Positions 24,173 through 32,166 of a DNA stretch of 64,000 nucleotides are shown here, piece by piece; position 1 is the stretch's first letter; each line of letters begins with the position of its first letter. Source of the DNA: Flavimaricola sp. (GTDB lineage: Bacteria > Pseudomonadota > Alphaproteobacteria > Rhodobacterales > Rhodobacteraceae). The notes under the pieces were generated by a model. It was not told the origin of the DNA and did no database searches. It worked only from the letters and a program-made list of their open reading frames with translations. The stretch is from the NCBI GenBank assembly GCA_020629175.1, contig JAHDDU010000001.1, forward strand, positions 124,454-188,453. Direction: 5' to 3'. Made by a program: the position numbers and the translations under genes.

Positions 24173-25153
24173 ATGTCCACAATGCGCGCGATCGAAATTT
24201 CAGAACCAGGCGGACCTGACGTGCTGCGTGAAGTGGAGCGACCCATTCCAAAAGCGGGCCACGGTGAAGTTATTATCCGCGTGGCTTATGCAGGGGTGAA
24301 CCGGCCGGACGCCTTACAGCGGGCAGGATCCTATGCCCCACCAAAAGGGGCGAGCGATCTGCCGGGATTGGAGGCCGCAGGTGAGGTCGTCGAAGTTGGC
24401 GCCGGGGTGACGCATATTGACGTGGGGCAGAATGTTTGCGCTCTGCTTCCCGGTGGCGGCTACGCGGAATACGTGGCAACACCTGCAGCCCATTGTTTGC
24501 CCGTGCCAACCGGAATGAACCTGCGTCAGGCGGCATGCCTGCCGGAGACCTTCTTTACCGTCTGGTCGAACGTTTTCATGCGCGGCGGATTGCAGGGGGG
24601 AGAGCGGTTTTTGGTGCATGGCGGCTCGTCTGGCATTGGCACGACAGCGATCCAACTGGCCAATCACTTCGGCGCGCGCGTCTTTGCAACTGCTGGGTCT
24701 GAAGAGAAATGTCAGGCGTGCCGTGACCTGGGTGCAGAGGTGGCGCTCAACTACAAAGAGACCGATTTTGTTGACGTTTTGAAAGCGGAAGGGGGGGCAA
24801 ATCTGATCCTCGATATGGTGGGCGGCAGCTACATCCCTCGCAACGTCCGGGCCCTGGCGGATGATGGCAGGCTCGTTCAGATCGCCTTTCTTGAAGGTCC
24901 GAAAGTTGAATTGAACTTTGCAGTGATGATGATGCGCCGCTTGACAATCACAGGCTCCACCCTGCGCCCGCAATCGGACGCGGCCAAGGCCGATATTGCG
25001 CGCCAGCTGCGCGAGAAAGTCTGGCCGCTACTGGACGCTGGACGGATTTCTCCTGTCCTTGACCAAGAATTTGCCCTTGAGGATGCGTCAAAAGCGCATG
25101 CACGGATGGAGAGCTCGGCACATATCGGCAAAATCGCTTTGCGTGTTTCGTGA
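24173..25153 (+). CDS. NAD(P)H quinone oxidoreductase (PIG3-type, zeta-crystallin family)
   Basis: 326 residues of the zinc-free medium-chain dehydrogenase family. 'AYAGVNRPDALQRAGSYAPP' and 'PGLEAAGEVVEVG' form the catalytic domain; 'LVHGGSSGIGTTAIQLANHFGARVFATAGS' is the NADP-binding AxxGxxG-type loop; 'GRLVQIAFLEG' and 'LTITGSTLRPQ' are PIG3 features. It reduces quinones with NAD(P)H. Zinc-binding cysteines are absent, as expected. Confidence 0.9.
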   Translation: MSTMRAIEISEPGGPDVLREVERPIPKAGHGEVIIRVAYAGVNRPDALQRAGSYAPPKGASDLPGLEAAGEVVEVGAGVTHIDVGQNVCALLPGGGYAEYVATPAAHCLPVPTGMNLRQAACLPETFFTVWSNVFMRGGLQGGERFLVHGGSSGIGTTAIQLANHFGARVFATAGSEEKCQACRDLGAEVALNYKETDFVDVLKAEGGANLILDMVGGSYIPRNVRALADDGRLVQIAFLEGPKVELNFAVMMMRRLTITGSTLRPQSDAAKADIARQLREKVWPLLDAGRISPVLDQEFALEDASKAHARMESSAHIGKIALRVS

Positions 25154-25260
25154 GGTGTCCTTTGGGCAGGCCCCCAGCCGTGCTAGCGTAAAGTCGATTC
25201 GTCAGCACTCAGATGCCGCGCGTCAATTGTATAAGACTATGAGAAGAAAGGGATTTCAGA

Positions 25261-25365
25261 ATGTCCGATAAAGATCCAACCAAAAAGAACCCTGGCCCGA
25301 GCACAAACACACCTGATCCATTGGGCACCGAACACGGCCCGGCGACAAAGAACCCCGGCAAATAA
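25261..25365 (+). CDS. 34-residue Lys/Pro/Gly-rich protein
   Basis: A short frame from ATG to TAA with a strong ribosome site (GAAGAAAGGGA) eight bases upstream. The peptide 'MSDKDPTKKNPGPSTNTPDP' continues to end 'GPATKNPGK'; the near repeat TKKNPGP/ATKNPGK is visible. It has no hydrophobic segment and should be disordered and basic. It lies alone between the quinone oxidoreductase and etfB. Its family is unknown to me. Confidence 0.6.
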   Translation: MSDKDPTKKNPGPSTNTPDPLGTEHGPATKNPGK

Positions 25366-25387
25366 GCGCGCGCAAGCGCACAGCATC

Positions 25388-25420
25388 GCAAGGACGTTAG
25401 CGTAAACGTGGCGTCCTTGC
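25388..25420. repeat. Inverted repeat after the small gene
   Basis: GCAAGGACG (25388-25396) and CGTCCTTGC (25412-25420) pair exactly around a 15-base loop. There is no T-run, so it is a weak terminator candidate between the small gene and etfB. The loop side contains CGTTAGCG. Confidence 0.45.
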
Positions 25421-25457
25421 CTCTCCCCGCGTCGATTTTGCACTGTTTTTCGGGCTG

Positions 25458-25471
25458 TCCTCGCGCTAACA
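25458..25471. promoter_or_regulatory. LacI-type (CceR/PckR-like) operator upstream of etfB
   Basis: TCCTCGCGCTAACA matches the 3' half-site GCGCTAACA fully and 11 of 14 positions of TGTTAGCGCTAACA overall. It lies 39 bases before the etfB start. Confidence 0.35.
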
Positions 25472-25509
25472 CAGGCGGGAAATACGCCTGAGATTTAGGG
25501 AGACAGCCA

Positions 25510-26268
25510 ATGAAGGTGCTCGTGCCGGTGAAGCGCGTGATCGACTACAACGTGAAAGTTCGCGTCAAAGCGGATGGGTCCGGTGTAGATCTCGCAAATG
25601 TCAAAATGTCGATGAACCCCTTCGACGAAATCGCTGTCGAAGAGGCAATCCGCCTGAAAGAGGCGGGCAAGGCTGACGAAGTTGTGGCCGTATCGATTGG
25701 CGTAAAGCAAAGCCAGGAAACGCTTCGCACAGCGCTCGCCATGGGAGCTGACCGTGCCATCCTCGTTGTGGCCGCAGATGACGTCCATACAGATATTGAG
25801 CCTTTGACGGTTGCCAAAATCCTCAAAGGCATCGTCGATGAAGAGCAGCCTGGTCTTGTGCTCTGCGGCAAGCAAGCCATCGACAACGACATGAACGCAA
25901 CGGGCCAGATGCTCGCCGCCCTTTTGGGGTGGAGCCAGGGCACGTTTGCCTCTGAGCTGGACATCGACGGTGACACTGCCAAGGTCACGCGCGAGGTCGA
26001 CGGCGGCCTGCAGACTGTTTCGGTCAAGATGCCTACAATTGTCACCGTGGACCTGCGCCTGAACGAGCCGCGCTACGCCTCGCTTCCGAACATCATGAAG
26101 GCCAAGAAAAAGCCCCTGGATGAAAAGACGCCGGGCGATTACGGCGTTGACGCCGCACCGCGACTGACTGTCGTCAAGACAACAGAGCCCGAGGCGCGTA
26201 AGGCTGGCATCATGGTCGGCTCTGTCGACGAGCTTGTAGGAAAACTCAAAGAAGCGGGGGTTGTGTAA
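25510..26268 (+). CDS. etfB: Electron transfer flavoprotein beta subunit
   Basis: 252 residues, '[26 protein letters not shown]' and '[18 protein letters not shown]', with the ETF-beta signature region '[23 protein letters not shown]'. With EtfA it carries one FAD and one AMP and passes electrons from acyl-CoA and other dehydrogenases to ETF-ubiquinone oxidoreductase. TAATG overlap with etfA couples their translation. Confidence 0.97.
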   Translation: MKVLVPVKRVIDYNVKVRVKADGSGVDLANVKMSMNPFDEIAVEEAIRLKEAGKADEVVAVSIGVKQSQETLRTALAMGADRAILVVAADDVHTDIEPLTVAKILKGIVDEEQPGLVLCGKQAIDNDMNATGQMLAALLGWSQGTFASELDIDGDTAKVTREVDGGLQTVSVKMPTIVTVDLRLNEPRYASLPNIMKAKKKPLDEKTPGDYGVDAAPRLTVVKTTEPEARKAGIMVGSVDELVGKLKEAGVV

Positions 26269-27194
26269 TGGCTGTTCTTCTCCTTGGTGAAGTAAACGAC
26301 GGCGAGCTGGCAATGGATGCCACGGCCAAAGCTGTGACAGCTGCGACGGCGCTGGGTGACGTGACCGTTTTGTGCGTCGGTGCGGCGGCCAAAGCCGCTG
26401 CTGATGCGGCAGCAACCATCTCGGGCGTGGCCAAAGTGTTGTGCGCCGAAGACGCGCTCTACGGCCACCGGCTGGCCGAGCCTGTGGCAGACTTGATCGT
26501 CTCTCTCGCAGGTGATTACAGCCATATTGCGGCACCCGGCACGACGGATGCCAAGAATATTATGCCGCGCGTCGCAGCTCTGCTTGATTCCATGATGATC
26601 TCGGAAGTGACGGCGATCGAAAGCGCTGACACGTTTGAGCGTCCGATCTACGCGGGTAACGCGATCCAGACGGTTCAATCTTCTGATGCGACGAAAGTCC
26701 TCACCATCCGGACAGCGGGCTTTGATGCCGCAGCAACCGGCGGTTCGGCTTCGGTTGAATCCATTGGAGCCGCTGCAGATCCGGGCCTCTCTTCTTGGGT
26801 CGAGGACAAGGTTGCGGCAAGTGACCGTCCCGAGCTGACGTCTGCGGGTGTGGTTGTCTCTGGCGGCCGTGGTGTGGGATCGAAAGAGGACTTTGCGATC
26901 ATCGAGCAGCTGGCGGACAAACTGGGTGCGGCCGTTGGCGCATCCCGTGCTGCGGTTGACTCTGGCTATGCCCCGAACGACTGGCAGGTTGGTCAGACCG
27001 GTAAGGTTGTGGCACCGGACCTCTACGTCGCTGTTGGCATCTCGGGTGCGATCCAGCACCTCGCTGGGATGAAAGACTCCAAAGTCATCGTAGCGATCAA
27101 CAAGGACGAAGAGGCGCCAATCTTCCAAGTGGCAGACTTTGGTCTGGTGGCCGATCTGTTCACCGCAGTGCCAGAGCTCGTCAGCGCGCTCTAA
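26268..27194 (+). CDS. etfA: Electron transfer flavoprotein alpha subunit
   Basis: 308 residues. The FAD-binding C-terminal domain is obvious: '[91 protein letters not shown]' in pieces. It pairs with EtfB one base upstream. 3-hydroxybutyryl-CoA dehydrogenase nearby fits a role in fatty acid or butyrate-level beta-oxidation. Confidence 0.97.
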   Translation: MAVLLLGEVNDGELAMDATAKAVTAATALGDVTVLCVGAAAKAAADAAATISGVAKVLCAEDALYGHRLAEPVADLIVSLAGDYSHIAAPGTTDAKNIMPRVAALLDSMMISEVTAIESADTFERPIYAGNAIQTVQSSDATKVLTIRTAGFDAAATGGSASVESIGAAADPGLSSWVEDKVAASDRPELTSAGVVVSGGRGVGSKEDFAIIEQLADKLGAAVGASRAAVDSGYAPNDWQVGQTGKVVAPDLYVAVGISGAIQHLAGMKDSKVIVAINKDEEAPIFQVADFGLVADLFTAVPELVSAL

Positions 27195-27218
27195 AGTGGC
27201 GCCCACAAACGATTGAAA

Positions 27219-27244
27219 GGGCCCTGCTTTTGCGGGGCCTTATT
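27219..27244 (+). terminator. Intrinsic terminator of etfBA
   Basis: GGCCCTGC and GCGGGGCC pair (one G-T) around TTTT, followed by TTATT. It overlaps the stop of the convergent DUF6473 gene at 27240. Confidence 0.7.
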
Positions 27245-28109
27245 CGTTTTGAGCCCGCCGCAATGCCTCGGCTGGAATGGCCGCTTGCAAGACTTCGAAC
27301 AAAGCTTCGGCGGCTTCTTCGTGGGCGGCTGGCCCCATGAGTTTTGCTGCGGCCTCCCTTTGTGCGGGTGGAAACACCATGCCGGTGGTCCCGCTGGCCA
27401 TCGCTTTGCTCGTCGGGTTTACAACAACGATGCTCTGGGCGTAGGGGCGCAGGCTGTCGATCATAGAGCGGGTGACGAACATCGGGTTCGCTTGAAATGG
27501 GTCGGCCCGATCCTCCCACGCAGCATCTGAAGGGAGATGATCGGCAAACCATAACAAGATGGAATGCGCGCCCACTTCGGTTAAGAAGCTCCGCATCCGT
27601 GCTTTCCAGGCTTCTTGCAACTCATTCAGCACAATCTCAAATCGCTCTGGCGAAATCTCATGCAAAGTGCGGAGGAGGTGTTTGATAAAGCAGTATTCCG
27701 AAAAGTCGACCTCGGGATAAATGGCGCGCAGTACGGTTGAAGCGCGCAAAAACCGGTCATTGCGCCGGGGGTGGACGGTGAAGAACCGGTTCGACATGTT
27801 GTGCGCCCCCATGATCTGCACAACATTCATCGTTGCGTCATGGCAAGCCGCGAGCACCATCTGTTCGTTTATGAAGGCATCGATTGACGCGTTGATGCAG
27901 CCAAAATTGACGCACACCTCGCCCAAGCGCTCTTCAACCAAGGTCGGGAAGGGCTTGGGCAGGTATTTGCCGTAGGTTTCAGTTGAGCCAACAAAGCTGA
28001 CATACCGCCCGTCCATCGGTTTGCGCGGCCCGCGAAAGAACACACGGGACGTCCCGTATCGGCAGGGAAAATAGCTGATGCCTGCGCCGTCGACCGCATT
28101 TTTTGTCAT
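27240..28109 (-). CDS. DUF6473 family protein
   Basis: 289 residues from the ATG at 28109; an upstream ATG at 28160 would add 17. Characteristic segments are '[38 protein letters not shown]', '[13 protein letters not shown]' and '[26 protein letters not shown]' (shown in part), which I recognise from DUF6473 proteins of Rhodobacteraceae. The GSTETYG block with a later 'GAHN' suggests an SGNH-like or sulfotransferase-like fold, but the activity is unknown. It sits between etfBA and the hydroxybutyryl-CoA dehydrogenase on the opposite strand. Confidence 0.75.
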   Translation of the reverse strand: MTKNAVDGAGISYFPCRYGTSRVFFRGPRKPMDGRYVSFVGSTETYGKYLPKPFPTLVEERLGEVCVNFGCINASIDAFINEQMVLAACHDATMNVVQIMGAHNMSNRFFTVHPRRNDRFLRASTVLRAIYPEVDFSEYCFIKHLLRTLHEISPERFEIVLNELQEAWKARMRSFLTEVGAHSILLWFADHLPSDAAWEDRADPFQANPMFVTRSMIDSLRPYAQSIVVVNPTSKAMASGTTGMVFPPAQREAAAKLMGPAAHEEAAEALFEVLQAAIPAEALRRAQNE

Positions 28110-28273
28110 GGAACCCTGCCGATTGTTGATCTGTGTCACAGCAGTGAGAGGTGGCAGCAAGAGGTTGAGAATTCGCTAATCATCGTGGATCAATGCAGCT
28201 TTCCGGGCTTTGTGCCCTTGTGACTGACGCGGCGCCGGGATTATTGTGACGCAACCTCATAACGGGAGCCTCG

Positions 28274-29152
28274 ATGATGGGCATAAAGCGGGTCGGCGTC
28301 GTTGGCGCAGGGCAAATGGGCAATGGTATCGCACATGTTTTTGCGCTGTCGGGTTATGAAGTTTTGGTCAATGATATTAGCCAAGATGCACTCGAGGCCG
28401 GCCGGGCCACGATCCAGCGCAACATGGATCGGCAGGTGAGCCGAGAGGCGATCACGGCAACTGTGCGAGATGAAGCTCTGCGCCGGATCAGCACGACGCT
28501 GAATCTCACCGATCTTGGAGCCACAGACCTTGTGATTGAGGCGGCGACAGAACGCGAAACCATCAAACAGGCGATCTTTGAGGATTTGGTACCTCATCTC
28601 AAGCCTGACACCATCCTCACATCCAACACATCGTCAATTTCCATCACTCGATTGGCGGCACGTACGGACCGGCCCGACAAGTTCATGGGCTTTCATTTCA
28701 TGAACCCTGTTCCGGTCATGCAGCTTGTGGAGTTGATCCGTGGCATCGCGACGAGCAAAGAGACCTTCGAAACCTGCCTTGGAGTGGTCGATAAACTCGG
28801 CAAGACCGCGTCCACGTCTGAAGACTTTCCGGCGTTTATCGTGAACCGGATTCTGATGCCCATGATCAACGAGGCGATTTACACGCTGTACGAAGGGGTG
28901 GGATCGGTCAAATCCATCGATACGTCACTCAAACTCGGGGCCAATCATCCGATGGGACCGTTGGAACTGGCGGACTTTATCGGGCTCGACACATGCCTCG
29001 CGATCATGAACGTCTTGCATGACGGGTTGGCCGATACCAAATACCGGCCGTGTCCGCTTCTGACCAAATATGTTGAGGCAGGCTGGCTTGGGCGCAAAAC
29101 ACAGCGCGGATTTTACGACTACAGCGGAGACACACCTGTTCCAACGAGGTGA
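28274..29152 (+). CDS. 3-hydroxybutyryl-CoA dehydrogenase
   Basis: 292 residues. 'IKRVGVVGAGQMGNGIAHVFALSGYEVLVNDIS' is the NAD-binding GxGxxG fold; 'ILTSNTSSISITRLA' and 'GFHFMNPVPVMQLVELIRG' carry the catalytic Ser and His; 'LGKTASTSEDFPAFIVNRILMPMINEA' begins the dimerization domain. It oxidises (S)-3-hydroxybutyryl-CoA to acetoacetyl-CoA. Two in-frame ATGs follow each other; either may start. Its closeness to etfBA suggests shared use in beta-oxidation or polyhydroxybutyrate-linked metabolism. Confidence 0.95.
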   Translation: MMGIKRVGVVGAGQMGNGIAHVFALSGYEVLVNDISQDALEAGRATIQRNMDRQVSREAITATVRDEALRRISTTLNLTDLGATDLVIEAATERETIKQAIFEDLVPHLKPDTILTSNTSSISITRLAARTDRPDKFMGFHFMNPVPVMQLVELIRGIATSKETFETCLGVVDKLGKTASTSEDFPAFIVNRILMPMINEAIYTLYEGVGSVKSIDTSLKLGANHPMGPLELADFIGLDTCLAIMNVLHDGLADTKYRPCPLLTKYVEAGWLGRKTQRGFYDYSGDTPVPTR

Positions 29153-29183
29153 CCCCGTCCAGTCGCTCGGTCCCGCCGCACCG

Positions 29184-30065
29184 TCAAGTTTTGAGGGAAA
29201 GGGTCCGCTCGCGCAGCCACGCCATAAGCGCGCGCGGCTCGTTGATGCGATCCGCCATTTCCTCTGGTGTGATCACAGCGCCGACAATTGGGCCTTGGGG
29301 TTTGTCAAAGGCATGCACGATCTCACGCAGCAGAAGACCCTGCCGGAGGGTTGATGAGATGCGATTGGCAATCTGGTACAGGCGCGAGTTGCTGCCGGGG
29401 AAATAGCAGGGCACCACGGTCGCACCCGAGGTCCGGATCAATTTGGCCGTGAAGACGTTCCATTCCGCCTCCACCACCGGGCCGAAGGCCGTCTCGGACG
29501 TTGCAACAACACCGGACGGGAAAAGCGCGACGATGCCGTCGTTCTTGAGATGCTCCATCGTCACACGGCGCATTTCGATCATCTTTTTCTGCGCGTCAGG
29601 CTCATGTGGGAAAGGCACCGGTATCATGTAGCTGCCAGCGCTCTCGTCAATTCCGGTCAGAATGGAGCGTGTCAGGATGCGGTAGTCATTTCGCACGCGG
29701 CCGATCAAATCCGCGAGGATCATTCCATCAACCAGACCGTGGGGATGGTTCGCAACAAAGACCACAGGCCCCGTCTTGGGAATGTTATCGAGCTGCGCTT
29801 GCGGTGTCGTCAGCTCGATCCCCATGACATTCAACGAGGCGCGCCAAAAGGCCTGGCCCGTCGGAGTTCCGAGCTTCTCGAATTTTCGAACGCGGCGCCG
29901 GATCGCAATCTTTCCGGTCACAAACTCGATGGTCCGGATGATATTACGCTTCCAAGGGTTGTCGAAGGTATTGGAATAAGTGAGCGCGCGCCGATCATAA
30001 ATGCGGTCCGTGGCCTCTTCTTCGGTGGCAACGGCCTGCTGGCTAGAGGTGTCTGTCACGCTCAA
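29184..30065 (-). CDS. Lysophospholipid/1-acylglycerol-3-phosphate-type acyltransferase
   Basis: 293 residues of the PlsC-like superfamily. The acyltransferase box is N106-H107-P-H-G-L-V-D113 ('VANHPHGLVDGMILADL'), an H-x5-D variant seen in the putative-hemolysin/OlsA-type branch rather than the usual H-x4-D. 'GIVALFPSGVVATSE' is the second substrate motif. No strong membrane helix is seen. It is the last gene of the leftward chvI-to-HPr series, 37 bases after HPr. Confidence 0.85.
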   Translation of the reverse strand: MSVTDTSSQQAVATEEEATDRIYDRRALTYSNTFDNPWKRNIIRTIEFVTGKIAIRRRVRKFEKLGTPTGQAFWRASLNVMGIELTTPQAQLDNIPKTGPVVFVANHPHGLVDGMILADLIGRVRNDYRILTRSILTGIDESAGSYMIPVPFPHEPDAQKKMIEMRRVTMEHLKNDGIVALFPSGVVATSETAFGPVVEAEWNVFTAKLIRTSGATVVPCYFPGSNSRLYQIANRISSTLRQGLLLREIVHAFDKPQGPIVGAVITPEEMADRINEPRALMAWLRERTLSLKT

Positions 30066-30102
30066 ATGTCCCTATAGATGGCGAGTGCTGAGACCCCCTG
30101 TC

Positions 30103-30372
30103 TCATTTTCCTTCGCCAAACTTGTCCGCCACCAGGGCTTCAATCGCGTCTGCGAGTGCGTCCGCCTCGGTGCCAGATGTCGAAACGTCAATAAAGGTTC
30201 CGTTGGAAGCTGCCAACATTAAAAGGCCCATGATGCTGTCACCCGTCGCGTCCATGCCGTCTTTGGAGACGGTTGCTTCTGCGTCGAAGCCCTCCACCAG
30301 TTCGGCCAGTTTGGCTGAAGCCCGAGCGTGGAGACCCTTTTCATTGACGATTTTGAGAGTACGGTGTGTCAT
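30103..30372 (-). CDS. HPr phosphocarrier protein (regulatory PTS)
   Basis: 89 residues. H15 in 'KGLHARASAKLAELV' is the EI phosphorylation site. S46 in 'GDSIMGLLML' is the HprK site, so both forms of control are possible. In alphaproteobacteria this HPr works in a sugar-independent, regulatory PTS with EIIA and HprK, all encoded here. No EIIB/EIIC permease gene is in the window. Confidence 0.93.
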   Translation of the reverse strand: MTHRTLKIVNEKGLHARASAKLAELVEGFDAEATVSKDGMDATGDSIMGLLMLAASNGTFIDVSTSGTEADALADAIEALVADKFGEGK

Positions 30373-30384
30373 TTGGTTATTCGA

Positions 30385-30804
30385 TCATTCGGCAGGTTGT
30401 TTGACGGCGGACGGAAGCACAGAGACGTCGTGGCTGTTGATGTATTTTCGTCCGGCCGTGAGCGCTGCTTGAACTGCCGCGTCTATTGGCTTTTTGCGCG
30501 ATTTCACCAGCTTTATCAGCATGGGAAGGTTCGCACCGTATAGGATGTGGCGGTTCTGGGGCTTGCAGGCTCGCAGAGACAGGTTCGACGGTGATCCTCC
30601 GAACATGTCGGTCACGACCACGACGCCATCGCCGATATCTACGGCATCGGCAGCACGACAAATTTCCGTCTGTTTGTCTGCGCGGTCATCCTCGGGGAAA
30701 ATTGTAATCGCGACCAAGCCGTCTTGCGGTCCTGTGACATGCTGCACAGCCGCCACATACTCTGGTGCAAGCCCCCCATGGGCTACGATTACAATACCAA
30801 TCAC
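30385..30804 (-). CDS. PTS EIIA component, mannose (EIIA-Man) family
   Basis: 139 residues. 'MIGIVIVAHGGLAPEYVAAVQHVTGPQDG' gives the phosphorylated H9, and 'GVVVVTDMFGGSPSNLSL' is the EIIA-Man core. It accepts phosphate from HPr. It overlaps rapZ by 4 bases and precedes HPr by 12, so the three are one transcript. In rhizobia and relatives EIIA-Man is a regulatory output rather than a transport subunit. Confidence 0.93.
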   Translation of the reverse strand: MIGIVIVAHGGLAPEYVAAVQHVTGPQDGLVAITIFPEDDRADKQTEICRAADAVDIGDGVVVVTDMFGGSPSNLSLRACKPQNRHILYGANLPMLIKLVKSRKKPIDAAVQAALTAGRKYINSHDVSVLPSAVKQPAE

Positions 30805-31721
30805 GCGTTTGGTCCTTTGGGTTGCTGAGAGACTGGCGCCTTACGCTCCAATTCCCTATGTCTTTTTGACACGATCCACCCCTCGTCTGACAAGTCTTTG
30901 GCCAGAGTCTCGGTCAATGTGACCGACCGGTGTTGCCCTCCTGTGCAGCCAAAACCAATTGAGAGGTGGGATTTTCCTTCTTTCCGATACGCGGGCAAAA
31001 GAAAATCGGTCATGTCTTTCACTTTCGCGAAGAACGGCGCAAACAATGGGTCTGCTCTGACGTACTCCGCTACGTCCTTATCCAGACCAGTTAGGGCACG
31101 AAGCGCTGGTTCCCAATGCGGATTGCGCAAGAACCTGACGTCATGAACGATATCGAGGCCGCGCGGCAGCCCGCGTTTAAAGGAAAAGGACTGGATCGCG
31201 ATGCTCATCTGCTGGCCCGCCTGGGGCGCAAACCAGCTTTCGACTTCGGCACGGGTGTCGTGGACGGTCAGGTGCGTTGTATCGATCAAAACATCTGCGC
31301 GCGCACGGATCGGTACTAACAGCTCTTGTTCCCGCTGGATGCCGATCAGCGGCGTTTCTGCGGGCGCCAGAGGATGGCGGCGGCGGGTTTCGGAATAGCG
31401 GCGGACGAGGACATCTTCGTGACAGTCAAGATACAAGACTTGTTCATCGACATCGCTCCGGGCGGCCAGATTGCCAATCATGTCGATAATAGCATCCACC
31501 CCAAAATCGCGGTTCCGGACGTCGAGGCCGATGGCTGTAGGTTTGGACAGCGGTGGCCCGTCGATCAATCGCGGCAAGAGTGAGAGAGGTAGGTTGTCGA
31601 TGACCTCGTAACCCAAATCCTCGAGCGAATTGATCGCTGTGCTGCGCCCTGCGCCAGAGGGCCCGGTGACCAGCACGATCCGCTGTCGTGTGTCCTGTGC
31701 TGCATCGGGATCAGAGGCCAT
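30801..31721 (-). CDS. rapZ: RNase adapter / nucleotide-binding protein RapZ
   Basis: 306 residues from the ATG at 31721 (an earlier ATG at 31736 would add five). Walker A is 'VTGPSGAGRSTAINSLEDLGYEVIDNLP' in its first part (residues ~20-28), and the C-terminal half has the conserved 'IGFGCTGGQHRSVTLTE' motif. RapZ senses amino-sugar or second-messenger levels in enterobacteria; the alphaproteobacterial role is less known. The start overlaps the hprK end. Confidence 0.92.
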   Translation of the reverse strand: MASDPDAAQDTRQRIVLVTGPSGAGRSTAINSLEDLGYEVIDNLPLSLLPRLIDGPPLSKPTAIGLDVRNRDFGVDAIIDMIGNLAARSDVDEQVLYLDCHEDVLVRRYSETRRRHPLAPAETPLIGIQREQELLVPIRARADVLIDTTHLTVHDTRAEVESWFAPQAGQQMSIAIQSFSFKRGLPRGLDIVHDVRFLRNPHWEPALRALTGLDKDVAEYVRADPLFAPFFAKVKDMTDFLLPAYRKEGKSHLSIGFGCTGGQHRSVTLTETLAKDLSDEGWIVSKRHRELERKAPVSQQPKGPNA

Positions 31722-32163
31722 TATCAAGGGTTCCATCGCCAGTCAGGAGAAGCAGCACGGCCGCTGCGTATCCGGGGTGTTCCGCACCGTAGTGCAAGGG
31801 TATCTCAACGCCAAGATAAGAAATGCTGCGGTGCGGCGGGAGTCTTTCTTCACTTTTGTGATCAAGGGTGATCGCCATAACAACACTGGCCTTCGGCTCA
31901 TGCATAAGGCGCAAAATTCCCAGCGCGCGTGCTTCTATCCGGCCTGCGATCGTATCGGGCGCGCTGGCGATCAACGCGCCGCCCTGCGCACGCAACAGTG
32001 TTTGATCATCCGCGACCAGCTTTGCGCCCGCAGCGATGAGTTGCAGTGCTAGGCTTGATTTGCCTGTTCCAGATTGCCCAGTGATCAACACTCCGCGCCC
32101 ACCTGCGGCCACGCAGGTTGCGTGTAACAACTGGCCGTCAGCTATGGGGCCAGTGGGGTCCAT
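31711..32163 (-). CDS. hprK: HPr kinase/phosphorylase, short alphaproteobacterial form
   Basis: 150 residues, only the C-terminal kinase core; the N-terminal domain of the Bacillus enzyme is absent, as usual in alphaproteobacteria. The P-loop GQSGTGKS spans residues 30-37 or so ('VLITGQSGTGKSSLALQLIAAGAKLVADDQTLL' in part), and 'RALGILRLM' lies in the HprK signature region. It phosphorylates HPr Ser46. It starts three bases after chvG ends. Confidence 0.92.
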   Translation of the reverse strand: MDPTGPIADGQLLHATCVAAGGRGVLITGQSGTGKSSLALQLIAAGAKLVADDQTLLRAQGGALIASAPDTIAGRIEARALGILRLMHEPKASVVMAITLDHKSEERLPPHRSISYLGVEIPLHYGAEHPGYAAAVLLLLTGDGTLDNGL

Positions 32164-32166
32164 CGC

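Noticed and set aside
23962..24219. 85-codon plus-strand frame between COQ9 and the quinone oxidoreductase
   Set aside because: No ribosome site and low-quality composition; the minus strand of the same gap holds a better small frame.
25495..27206. Two long minus-strand open frames (25495-26535 and 26139-27206) opposite etfB and etfA
   Set aside because: They mirror the codon bias of etfBA, give His/Arg-rich peptides without motifs, and etfBA is certain.
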